Below, one piece after another: positions 1 to 6,124 of a stretch of DNA of 6,426 nt (positions are counted from its first letter, which is position 1; every line of letters begins with the position of its first letter). The DNA lies in assembly GCA_002441055.1 (NCBI GenBank), contig DJWR01000074.1, positions 1 to 6,426 on the forward strand. Reading direction: 5' to 3'. The translations under genes and the position numbers were made by a program. Under the pieces are notes generated by a model that saw only the letters and a program-made list of their open reading frames with translations, searched no databases and had not been told where the DNA came from. This DNA comes from Caulobacteraceae bacterium UBA6225 (lineage in GTDB: Bacteria > Pseudomonadota > Alphaproteobacteria > Caulobacterales > Caulobacteraceae).

Positions 1-183
1 GCCCTCTGGCAGCAGGAAGTGATTCATCCCGCCAACGCCCCGCTCTGGATCCCACAGGCACACGGCCACGCAGCTGCCCAGAATGGTGGTCAGGGTGACC
101 TCGGGATCGCCGGTGACATAGTGCTCGCCCTGGACCACATGGACCCGCTTGCCGGCGCGCTGGGAGATGTTTTCAACGATCAT
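1..183 (-). CDS. cheD: CheD, chemoreceptor glutamine deamidase (N-terminal part, cut by window edge)
   Basis: CheD hydrolyses the side-chain amide of selected glutamines in chemoreceptors, turning them into methylatable glutamates; in several bacteria it also interacts with the CheC phosphatase. The first 61 residues are visible and the frame is open to the window edge. The family signature is clear: LGSCVAVCLWDP carries the catalytic cysteine (Cys38 here), and GGVGGMNHFLLP-type sequence follows with the catalytic histidine (His55); in full: GVGGMNHFLLP at residues 49-59. CheD is usually about 160-200 residues, so roughly two thirds lies outside the window, including the conserved Thr that completes the active site. 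The ATG overlaps the stop of the upstream cheY as ATGA. No good Shine-Dalgarno precedes it, so translation is probably coupled to that gene. Identity is near certain. Confidence 0.95.
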   Translation of the reverse strand, partial: MIVENISQRAGKRVHVVQGEHYVTGDPEVTLTTILGSCVAVCLWDPERGVGGMNHFLLPEG

Positions 184-569
184 TCAAGCGGCCCGAAAAC
201 GGCTTCGATCTTTTCCTTCAGCGTCGCGGTGGTGAAGGGTTTGACCAGGTAATTATTGACGCCGAACTGCACCGCCCGCTGCACCAGCTCGCGGTCAGCC
301 CGACCGGTCAGCATGATGACCGCGGTCTTGGAGATGGGCCCGTGGGCGCGAATGGCGCGCAGCAGACCCAAACCGTCCAGCTTGGGCATGTTGAAGTCGG
401 TGATCACCAGATTGGCGGGCTGAGCCAGCAGGGCGCGCAGAGCGTCTTCCCCATCGGCGGCCTCGCGGGTCTGGTTGATGCCCAAGGCGTTTAAGCTGGT
501 GCGGATCAGCGAGCGCATGGACTGCTGATCATCAGCGATCAAGGTCTTGATGGCTCCGGGGGCGGGCAT
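180..569 (-). CDS. cheY: Second single-domain CheY-like response regulator (cheYII position)
   Basis: This is a stand-alone receiver domain of 129 residues with no output domain, so it probably acts by protein contact, either at the flagellar switch or as a phosphate sink for CheA. All receiver landmarks are present: acidic pair Asp13-Asp14 for magnesium, phosphoacceptor Asp58 in VITDFNMPKLDG, Thr88 in IMLTGR, aromatic Tyr107, and Lys110 in YLVKPF. Tyr107 sits at the switch position equivalent to Tyr106 of E. coli CheY. The ATG shares one base with the cheB stop (TGATG) and has a strong Shine-Dalgarno in the cheB tail. It lies between cheB and cheD, the place of cheYII in Caulobacter. It has no arginine-rich C-terminal extension of the kind described for c-di-GMP-binding CheY-like (Cle) proteins. 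Which of the two CheY proteins drives the motor cannot be told from sequence alone. Confidence 0.94.
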   Translation of the reverse strand: MPAPGAIKTLIADDQQSMRSLIRTSLNALGINQTREAADGEDALRALLAQPANLVITDFNMPKLDGLGLLRAIRAHGPISKTAVIMLTGRADRELVQRAVQFGVNNYLVKPFTTATLKEKIEAVFGPLE

Positions 570-1606
570 CAGGCGCTCCTTTGCGGCTCAGTGGCCGCGC
601 ATAGACCAAGGATAGCCGCGCTCATGCGAGCAAGCGGCGACTGCTTTTCGACCGCCCCGATTTCGTAGGCGGCGCGGGGCATCCCATAGACCACGCAGCT
701 GGACTCATCCTGCCCGAGGGTGCGGGCGCCGGTCTGTCGAAGGGTCAGGAGACCCTGGGCGCCGTCGCGGCCCATGCCGGTGAGAATCACCCCTAGGGCG
801 GGGCGGTTCAGCCGGGCGACCGACTCGAAAAGGACGTCCACAGAGGGGCGGTGGCCGTTGACCGGCTCATCGACCCGCAGGCGGCAGGTGGGATGGGTGC
901 TTCCAGTGACTTCCAGGTGGGCTGCGCCGCCGGGAGCCAGATAGACGTGGCCAGGGGCCAGTCGGGCGCCGTCCCAGGCCTCAGCGACCTTGGCGCCCGA
1001 CACCCGGTCCAGACGCTCGGCGAAGCTCTTGGTGAAGGTCGCGGGCATGTGCTGGGTGATGACGGTCGGCGGGCAGGTGGCCGGGAAGCCTGAGAGGATG
1101 GTCATCAGAGCCTCGACCCCGCCGGTAGAGGAGCCGATGGCGACGATGATGTCCTCCGCCCGGTAGGTGCGGTTCTCCTCGGCCCGGACCACGGGGCCGG
1201 AGAAGGGCCGAACCCGGGCGCGGGCCGCAGCCTTCACCTTCTCGGCCAGATCGGCGAAGGCCTCCGAGGCGGTGTGACCGGCCCCGGGCTTGCCGACGCA
1301 GTCGACGGCCCCGAGCTCCATGGCCGACAGGGTGGCGTCGGCGCCAGCCTGGGTCAGGGTGGAGACCATGACCACCGGCATCGGCCGAAGGCGCATGATC
1401 TTCTCGAGGAAGTCGAGGCCGCTCATGTGCGGCATCTCGACATCCAGGGTGATGACGTCGGGGTTCAGGCGCTTGATCGCCTCCCGGGCCTCCAGGGGAT
1501 CGTTGGCGAAGCCGAGGACCTCGATCTCCGGGTCCTGACGCAGGGTCGCGGCGATCAGGCTGCGCATGGTGGCCGAGTCGTCGACGATGAGAACGCGGAC
1601 GGTCAT
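569..1606 (-). CDS. cheB: CheB, chemotaxis response regulator protein-glutamate methylesterase
   Basis: CheB removes methyl groups from receptor glutamates and can deamidate receptor glutamines; phosphorylation by CheA activates it, giving negative feedback in adaptation. The 345-residue protein has the usual two domains. The receiver spans about residues 1-120, with Asp9-Asp10, phosphoacceptor Asp55 in TLDVEMPHMSG, Thr83 and Lys106. A short linker follows, then the methylesterase domain from about 150 to 338. The catalytic triad is visible by motif: Ser160 in IGSSTGG, His186 in TQHMP, and Asp281 in LTGMGRDGAQG. Length is normal for the family. The ATG overlaps the cheR stop (ATGA), and GAGGA lies 7 bases upstream at 1614-1618. 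It sits directly after cheR, so the opposing adaptation enzymes are made together. No truncation or missing active-site residue is seen. Confidence 0.97.
   Translation of the reverse strand: MTVRVLIVDDSATMRSLIAATLRQDPEIEVLGFANDPLEAREAIKRLNPDVITLDVEMPHMSGLDFLEKIMRLRPMPVVMVSTLTQAGADATLSAMELGAVDCVGKPGAGHTASEAFADLAEKVKAAARARVRPFSGPVVRAEENRTYRAEDIIVAIGSSTGGVEALMTILSGFPATCPPTVITQHMPATFTKSFAERLDRVSGAKVAEAWDGARLAPGHVYLAPGGAAHLEVTGSTHPTCRLRVDEPVNGHRPSVDVLFESVARLNRPALGVILTGMGRDGAQGLLTLRQTGARTLGQDESSCVVYGMPRAAYEIGAVEKQSPLARMSAAILGLCAATEPQRSA
576..582 (-). promoter_or_regulatory. Strong ribosome binding site for the second cheY
   Basis: On the minus strand AAAGGAG lies 6 bases upstream of the ATG at 569, inside the last codons of cheB. 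This is the best Shine-Dalgarno match in the window. It suggests that this cheY is initiated efficiently on its own and not only by ribosomes finishing cheB. Confidence 0.75.
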
Positions 1607-2493
1607 GGCTTAGTCCTCAAGCGATAGGTGGTCAGGCCGGCGGTCTCCAAGGTGGAGACGGCCGGGCCGCTGACCCGCTCAGAATGGCCGATATAGAGGG
1701 TGCCCCCAGGGTTCATGGCCGGGACGAAACGGCTCCAGATGCGTTCCTGGGTCGGCTCGTCGAAATAGATCACCACATTGCGGCAGAAGATCACGTCGAA
1801 CCGGCCGCGCATGGGCCAGTCGCCGATGAGGTTCAGCTCACGGAACGAGACCAGATCGCGCAGCTCCGGCGAAACCGACCAGATGCGGCCATCGGCGGCG
1901 GGGACCTTTTCAAACCATCGGCGGCGCAGCTCCAGGGGAACCGGCGAGACAGAGTCTTCCCGGTAGCAGCCGGCCTTACCCTCGGCGACCATGTTGGGAT
2001 CGATGTCGGTGGCCAGGATCTTCACGTCCAGCCTGGACGCTTCGGGCAGCACCGACAGCAGGGTGATGGCCATGGAGTAGGGCTCCTGACCGTTGGAGCA
2101 GGCGGCCGACCATATGCGCACCCGACCGCCGGCCCGGGCGCGGGCGGCGAGCTCGGGCATCACCTGGTCGCGCAGGTGGTCGAAATGGTGCGGCTCGCGG
2201 AAGAAGCGCGTCACATTGGTGGTGAGCGCCGCCATCATGGCCTGGCGCTCGTCCAGGGCGTCGACGTCCTCCACCAGGGCGCAGTATTCCCGGAAGTTGC
2301 GCAGGCCAAGGGTGCGCAGGCGCTTGGCCAGGCGCGAATAGACCAGGGCTGCCTTGCCCTCGTTCAGGGCGATACCGGCATAGGAGTGCAGGATCTGCGC
2401 GATCTTGCGGAAGTCTTCCGCCGTGAGCAGGAACTCGCCGTCGACCAGACCTTCGTTTTTTGCGCCGCGCCGGGAGTCCGGGGTCTGCGTCAT
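1603..2493 (-). CDS. cheR: CheR, chemotaxis protein-glutamate O-methyltransferase
   Basis: CheR transfers methyl groups from S-adenosylmethionine to glutamates of chemoreceptor cytoplasmic helices, opposing CheB. In the 296 residues a helical N-terminal domain (about 20-95) leads into TTNVTRFFREPHHF (91-104), which holds the conserved Asn93 and Arg99 near the active site. The Rossmann-type SAM domain follows with IWSAACSNGQEPYSMAI (127-143), ILATDID (159-165) and FDVIFCRNVVIYFD (232-245), and GGTLYIGHSE near the end. The SAM motif reads GQEPYS where many CheR proteins have GEEPYS, a conservative change. The beta-subdomain loop (about 176-215) can be aligned by eye to Salmonella CheR without an obvious length change, which would fit a pentapeptide-binding CheR; this comparison is from memory. 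The start overlaps the cheW stop as ATGA, with a modest GAGG 4 bases upstream. The first 18 residues are charged and probably disordered. Confidence 0.96.
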   Translation of the reverse strand: MTQTPDSRRGAKNEGLVDGEFLLTAEDFRKIAQILHSYAGIALNEGKAALVYSRLAKRLRTLGLRNFREYCALVEDVDALDERQAMMAALTTNVTRFFREPHHFDHLRDQVMPELAARARAGGRVRIWSAACSNGQEPYSMAITLLSVLPEASRLDVKILATDIDPNMVAEGKAGCYREDSVSPVPLELRRRWFEKVPAADGRIWSVSPELRDLVSFRELNLIGDWPMRGRFDVIFCRNVVIYFDEPTQERIWSRFVPAMNPGGTLYIGHSERVSGPAVSTLETAGLTTYRLRTKP

Positions 2494-2957
2494 GCCGCCT
2501 CGGCTTCAGTCTCAGGCAGGACGCGGTCGAGGGCGATCAGGCTGACCATGCGGCCATCAAGGGCGAACAGCCCTTTGACGAAGGTCTTCACCTGGTCGCT
2601 GGCCACATCCGGGGTCGGCTGAACCAGATCGTCGCTCATATTGATGATGTCGGACACCGCATCCACCAGCAGGCCGATGGTCCGATCACCGATATGGACG
2701 ACCATGATCACATGGCGGGCGGTGGGCTCGGACGTGGTCAGCCCGAGGCGGGCGCCCAGGTCGATGATCGGCAGAACGGCGCCGCGCAGGTTGATGACGC
2801 CCTTCACGAAGGACGGCGTGCGGGGCAGGGGCGTGGCCGGAGCCCAGCCGCGGATTTCCCGCACCGACATGATGTCGACGCAGAACTCCTGGTCTCCAAT
2901 CCGGAATGCGATCAGTTCGCGCCGCTGAGCGACGCCTTGGGTCACGGTGTCTGTCAT
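2490..2957 (-). CDS. cheW: CheW, receptor-kinase coupling adaptor
   Basis: CheW links chemoreceptors to the P5 domain of CheA and builds the signalling array. The protein is one CheW domain covering nearly all 155 residues. Typical stretches are ELIAFRIGDQEFCVDIMSVREI (14-35), FVKGVINLRGAVLPIIDL (50-67), with Arg58 in the conserved NLRG turn, and a C-terminal half with IGLLVDAVSDI and VKGLFALDGRMVSLIALDRVL. I chose the ATG at 2957, two bases after the cheA stop, because GGCGG lies 7 bases upstream. A TTG at 2963, overlapping the cheA stop as TTGA, would add only two residues and puts the same GGCGG almost against the start. The protein ends in a short Glu/Ala tail whose stop overlaps cheR. 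There is no second CheW domain or receiver fusion. Confidence 0.96.
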   Translation of the reverse strand: MTDTVTQGVAQRRELIAFRIGDQEFCVDIMSVREIRGWAPATPLPRTPSFVKGVINLRGAVLPIIDLGARLGLTTSEPTARHVIMVVHIGDRTIGLLVDAVSDIINMSDDLVQPTPDVASDQVKTFVKGLFALDGRMVSLIALDRVLPETEAEAA

Positions 2958-2959
2958 GA

Positions 2960-5368
2960 TCAAACCGCCATTCGCTTCTCGATACGGGGCGCCTTACGGC
3001 GCGAGGTCGTCACCAGGGCGTCGACATCCAGGATCAGAGCCACCCGGCCATCCCCCAGAATGGTCGCCGCGGCGACCCCGTGGATATGCTGGTAATTGGC
3101 TTCCAGACTCTTGATGACGACCTGGCGCTGGCCCTGGATGGCCTCGACCAGCAGGGCGGCCTTACCGCCCCCTTCGCTTTCCACCAGCACGGCCACGCCC
3201 GAGGCCGGCGGCAGAGGCGTGTCGCGGAAGCCCAGGGCCACGCCGACATCGATCAGGGGCACGAAGGTGTCGCGAATGCAGATCACCGCGTCGCGCCCGC
3301 CGATCAGGTGGACGTCTTCAGCCCGCGGGGTCAGGCTTTCGACGATGTTGGAGAGCGGCGCCACCAGGGTCTGGTCGGCGGCCGAGACCACCATGCCGTC
3401 GAGGACGGCCAGGGTCAGAGGCAGGCTCATGGAGAATTTCGAGCCCTTGCCAGGCTCCGAGGTGATCGAGATCCGACCCCCCAGGGCTTGGATGGAGCGC
3501 TTGACCACGTCCATGCCCACGCCGCGGCCGGAGATGTCGGAGACCACATCGGCGGTGGAGAAGCCGGGCAGGAAGATCAGGTTGTCGATCTCATCGTCCG
3601 ACAGCACCGCATCTTCGGCGATCAGGCCCTTGGATACGGCGATGCCGCGCACCCGGGGGCGGTTGATGCCACGACCGTCGTCGGCGACCTCGATGACGAT
3701 GCGACCGCCCCGGTGCAGGGCCGCCAGACGCACGGTGCCTTCGATGCCCTTGCCGCCGGCCTCGCGCTCGTCAGGCGTTTCCAGCCCGTGATCGATGGCG
3801 TTACGCAGCATGTGGGTGATCGGGTCAGACAGCCGCTCGATGACCGTCTTGTCGACCTCGGTGTTCTCGCCGTCCATGACCAGACGGACCTTCTTGCCCA
3901 CCATGTCGGCGACTTCGCGGACCAGACGCGGCATGCGCTGGAACACCGACTTCACCGGCTGGGCGCGGATGGCCATGACGCTGTCCTGGATCTCCCGGGT
4001 CAGCAGCTCGAGGTCCTCAAGACCAAGGGCCACGTCCGAGGAGCGAGCCAGGCCGCTTTCGAAGACCCGCTGAGACAGCATGGCCTGCTGTATCACCAGT
4101 TCGCCCACGGCGTTGATCAGTCGGTCGACCCGGTCGAGGTCGACCCGGATGGTCGGGGTGGCGGCGGTGGCCGGACCGGCGGCCGCGCGGGCCTCGGCCT
4201 TCTGATCGGCCTTGGGCTCAGCCTTGGCGGGCGCCGACTGGGTCTGGGCGTGGTCCTGCGAGGCCTTTTCGGCCAGGGCGATCAGACCAGCCACATCCAT
4301 GCTGGCGGGGTCCTGGGCCGGCGGCGGGGCTGCGGGCGGAGGCGCTGCGGCGATCGGCGCGGGCGCAGGGGCGGCGGGAGTCGCGGGCTCGGCGGCGGGT
4401 GCGGAGACCCGCGCCAGCAGGGCGTCGAGATCCAGGGGCGCGGCGGCGGCGGCCTCGACCGCGCTGGCCGAAGCGTCATCATCGGCGGCGAGGGGAGGTT
4501 CGGCGACCTCGGCGGCGGCCTCGCCTTCGCGGGTCACCTCCAGGTCGCAGTCGTCCTCCACGAATTCGAAGACCTCACGGACCTCGGCTTCGCTCTTGTC
4601 GCCGGACAGGCGGATGGTCCAGGTGAGATAGGCCTGTTCGGCTGACAGCTGATCCAGGGGCGGCACAGCGCTGGCGTCCAGCGCGACCTCCACATCCCCC
4701 AGGCGCGCCAGTTCCCGCAGGACCAGGGCGGCCTCATTGGCCTTGGCGTACATCTCGGCCTTGGGCCGGAAGGTCACGCGCCAGGCCGGCGCCGCGTCGG
4801 CCGGAGCAGCGGCCTCGTCGACCTCGACGGGTTCAGCCGCGGCGGCCATCAGGGCGGCGACGTCAACCTCGGGGGCGTCAGTGGCGGGTTCGTCCAGGCT
4901 GAGGACTACGGGCACGAACCCGAAATCCTCTTCCACGGCGGCGGAGTCCCCATCGTCGTTCAGGCCGAGCTCGGCGGCGCGGTCCTGGTCGATCAGGCCC
5001 TGCAGGTCGGCGATCATGCCGACGGTGCGGCCCTCGTCCACGCTGCCACCGCTACGGGCGGCGGCCACATGGTCGGCCAGGACGTCAGAGGCCCGCAGCA
5101 GGACCTTGGCGACCTCGTCTGTGAGGTGCAGCTTGCCTGAGCGCATCTCGTCCAGAACGGTCTCGAAGACGTGGGCGAAGCGGATCAGTTCTTCCAGACC
5201 AAAGGCTCCGGCGCCGCCCTTAACGGAGTGGACCGCCCGGAAGACCGCATTGATGGTCTCGGAATCGTCGTCGCCCTGCTCCATGGCCAGAAGCCCCGAC
5301 TCCATGTCGGTCAGCAGCTCCTCGCACTCCTGGAAGAAGGTCGCCTTGATACTCTCGAATGGATCCAC
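2960..5368 (-). CDS. cheA: CheA, chemotaxis sensor histidine kinase
   Basis: CheA autophosphorylates under receptor control and passes phosphate to CheY and CheB. The 802 residues read in order: P1 phosphotransfer domain (about 1-110), with phosphorylated His47 in AVHSVKGGAGAFG; acidic linker (about 130-195); P2-like alpha/beta domain (195-280, WRVTFRP to EFVEDDCDLEV); a long Ala/Pro-rich linker (283-403); P3 dimerisation (about 405-470, RVDRLINAVGELVIQQ); P4 ATPase (about 471-651), with the N box around His526 in LRNAIDHGLE, G1 DDGRG (563-567) and G2 GRGVGMD (614-620); and P5, CheW-like (about 652-790). All kinase motifs look intact. It is longer than the 654-residue E. coli protein mainly because of the linkers. 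The start is GTG, supported by GGAG 6 bases upstream; the next in-frame Met is Met22, inside P1, and would delete its first helix. There is no C-terminal receiver. Confidence 0.97.
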   Translation of the reverse strand: MDPFESIKATFFQECEELLTDMESGLLAMEQGDDDSETINAVFRAVHSVKGGAGAFGLEELIRFAHVFETVLDEMRSGKLHLTDEVAKVLLRASDVLADHVAAARSGGSVDEGRTVGMIADLQGLIDQDRAAELGLNDDGDSAAVEEDFGFVPVVLSLDEPATDAPEVDVAALMAAAAEPVEVDEAAAPADAAPAWRVTFRPKAEMYAKANEAALVLRELARLGDVEVALDASAVPPLDQLSAEQAYLTWTIRLSGDKSEAEVREVFEFVEDDCDLEVTREGEAAAEVAEPPLAADDDASASAVEAAAAAPLDLDALLARVSAPAAEPATPAAPAPAPIAAAPPPAAPPPAQDPASMDVAGLIALAEKASQDHAQTQSAPAKAEPKADQKAEARAAAGPATAATPTIRVDLDRVDRLINAVGELVIQQAMLSQRVFESGLARSSDVALGLEDLELLTREIQDSVMAIRAQPVKSVFQRMPRLVREVADMVGKKVRLVMDGENTEVDKTVIERLSDPITHMLRNAIDHGLETPDEREAGGKGIEGTVRLAALHRGGRIVIEVADDGRGINRPRVRGIAVSKGLIAEDAVLSDDEIDNLIFLPGFSTADVVSDISGRGVGMDVVKRSIQALGGRISITSEPGKGSKFSMSLPLTLAVLDGMVVSAADQTLVAPLSNIVESLTPRAEDVHLIGGRDAVICIRDTFVPLIDVGVALGFRDTPLPPASGVAVLVESEGGGKAALLVEAIQGQRQVVIKSLEANYQHIHGVAAATILGDGRVALILDVDALVTTSRRKAPRIEKRMAV
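4160..4522 (-). other. Ala/Pro-rich low-complexity linker within cheA
   Basis: This part of cheA encodes residues 283-403, dominated by Ala and Pro with Ala-Pro runs around 324-350 and alternating Lys/Glu/Ala around 380-396. It is almost certainly disordered and joins the P2-like domain to the P3 dimerisation helices. Two short helix-like islands interrupt it (LDLDALLA at 312-319 and MDVAGLIA at 357-364). The DNA is very GC-rich with many GCC/GCG codons, which favours slippage and indel polymorphism between strains. Confidence 0.85.
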
Positions 5369-5417
5369 GGGGTGCTCCGGACTCAGGTCAGCTCAGGTCG
5401 CAGTCGGGTCGTCGCCC
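5369..5417 (-). other. 49-base spacer between cheY and cheA with a short imperfect tandem repeat
   Basis: This is the largest gap in the window. It holds the cheA ribosome binding site and, at 5381-5400, two adjacent 10-base units (plus strand ACTCAGGTCA then GCTCAGGTCG) that match at 8 of 10 positions. No promoter boxes or terminator hairpin with a T run are visible. Transcription therefore probably reads through from cheY into cheA. Confidence 0.6.
5375..5380 (-). promoter_or_regulatory. Ribosome binding site that supports the GTG start of cheA
   Basis: The minus strand reads CCGGAG followed by six bases and then GTG. The GGAG core at this spacing is the main reason to accept GTG at 5368 as the cheA start. 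No ATG alternative lies within the first 20 codons. Confidence 0.7.
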
Positions 5418-5783
5418 TCAGGCGGCGACGCGGCGGATAGCGTCCACCAGCTTGGTCGGGTTGAAGGGCTTCACGATCCATCCCGTGGCGCCGGCGGCGC
5501 GGGCGCGTTCCTTCTTGGTCGCGTCGCTCTCGGTGGTCAGGACGAGAATCGGGGTCGCCCGGTGGGCCGGATCGGCGCGCACGCCTTCGATCACGCCGAA
5601 GCCATCCATGCGGGGCATGTTGATGTCGGTGATGACCACATCGGCGCCTTCGGCGCGCAGGACCTCCAGGCCCTCCACGCCATCGACGGCCTGGATGACC
5701 CGATAGCCGGCCTGGACCAGGGCCATGTTCAGCATCTCACGCATGGTGCGGGAGTCGTCGATGGTCAGAACGGTTTTGTTCAC
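5418..5783 (-). CDS. cheY: First single-domain CheY response regulator (cheYI position)
   Basis: This is a stand-alone receiver of 121 residues, normal CheY length, with no output domain. It receives phosphate from CheA. The landmarks are Asp9-Asp10 in LTIDDSRTMREML, phosphoacceptor Asp53 in VVITDINMPRMDG, Thr83 in LVLTTES, and Lys105 in WIVKPFNP. The switch position equivalent to E. coli Tyr106 is Trp102 (GATGWIVKPF), a variant widespread among CheY proteins that are encoded next to cheA. The start is GTG; it overlaps the STAS gene stop as GTGA, and GAGGGGG lies 7 bases upstream at 5791-5797. Its place just before cheA matches cheYI of Caulobacter. It could be the motor-binding CheY or a modulator that competes for CheA phosphate; sequence alone does not decide. 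Confidence 0.96.
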   Translation of the reverse strand: MNKTVLTIDDSRTMREMLNMALVQAGYRVIQAVDGVEGLEVLRAEGADVVITDINMPRMDGFGVIEGVRADPAHRATPILVLTTESDATKKERARAAGATGWIVKPFNPTKLVDAIRRVAA

Positions 5784-6079
5784 AGGTGTGCCCCCTCGGG
5801 TTCAAAGTTGATCTGCGGCCCGCCAAAGGCGGCCAGTTGTTCAAGGAAACCGTCGGAGGCCTGCTCGATACGCAGCGGCAGTCCATCCTCCGCCCAGCTC
5901 ATCCGCGCCGACAGGAGAACCTGAAGGCAAAGTCCGCCCATGCGGCTGACCTGGGATGCGTCGATCTGCAGCGGCCGGCCCCGTAGAGCCATGAGCTCGG
6001 CGCGCAGGGGCTCAGCGGCCTGCAGGTCGAGGACCGGGCAAAGGCTGACCTCAGCTATATTGGCGTCTGCGTCCGTCAT
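5780..6079 (-). CDS. Small STAS-domain protein of the chemotaxis operon (Caulobacter 'CheX' position)
   Basis: The 99-residue product looks like a single STAS domain, the fold of anti-sigma factor antagonists such as SpoIIAA and of MlaB-like proteins. The central signature DASQVSRMGGLCLQVLL (residues 40-56) aligns by eye with the SpoIIAA-type pattern DLSxVxxMDSSGLxxLL, but the Asp-Ser-Ser part reads Gly-Gly-Leu, so the usual phosphorylated serine is absent. A regulated phospho-switch of the SpoIIAA kind is therefore unlikely. The gene lies between the receptor and cheYI, where Caulobacter has a gene called cheX; this should not be confused with the unrelated CheX phosphatase of Thermotoga and spirochaetes. 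The ATG at 6079 has a G-rich run upstream (GGGGGG, about 8 bases away). The stop overlaps cheYI, so the two are probably translationally coupled. The function is unknown; a cytoplasmic protein-protein adaptor is the best inference. Confidence 0.88.
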   Translation of the reverse strand: MTDADANIAEVSLCPVLDLQAAEPLRAELMALRGRPLQIDASQVSRMGGLCLQVLLSARMSWAEDGLPLRIEQASDGFLEQLAAFGGPQINFEPEGAHL

Positions 6080-6124
6080 TCGGCTTTCCCCCCAGACTTG
6101 CGGGTTTAGTTAAGAGCGAAATCC
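6080..6124 (-). other. 45-base spacer between the receptor gene and the STAS gene
   Basis: This spacer is more AT-rich than its surroundings next to the receptor stop and then runs into a poly-G stretch that serves as the STAS ribosome binding site. A weak stem of five base pairs (TTAAG/CTTAA, 6110-6114 with 6124-6128, nine-base loop) overlaps the stop codon, but it has no GC-rich stem or U run and does not look like a terminator. The che genes are probably cotranscribed with the receptor. Confidence 0.5.

Noticed and set aside
19..252. A 77-codon plus-strand open frame at the left edge
   Set aside because: It runs antisense to the conserved cheD start with its GSC and GGMNHF motifs and to the end of cheY, and its product has no recognisable features.
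1684..2622. A 312-codon plus-strand open frame opposite cheR and cheW
   Set aside because: It spans the antisense of two clear genes and has the same His/Gly/Asp-rich antisense composition and no recognisable motif.
3080..4645. A 521-codon plus-strand open frame opposite cheA
   Set aside because: Its product is a Gly/His/Asp/Gln-rich string without domain character, as expected from the antisense of a GC-rich gene. The minus-strand frame gives a complete CheA with all motifs.
4737..5924. A 395-codon plus-strand open frame opposite cheA, cheY and the STAS gene
   Set aside because: It crosses three well-supported minus-strand genes, is Ser/Arg-rich and shows no domain. It is an antisense shadow.
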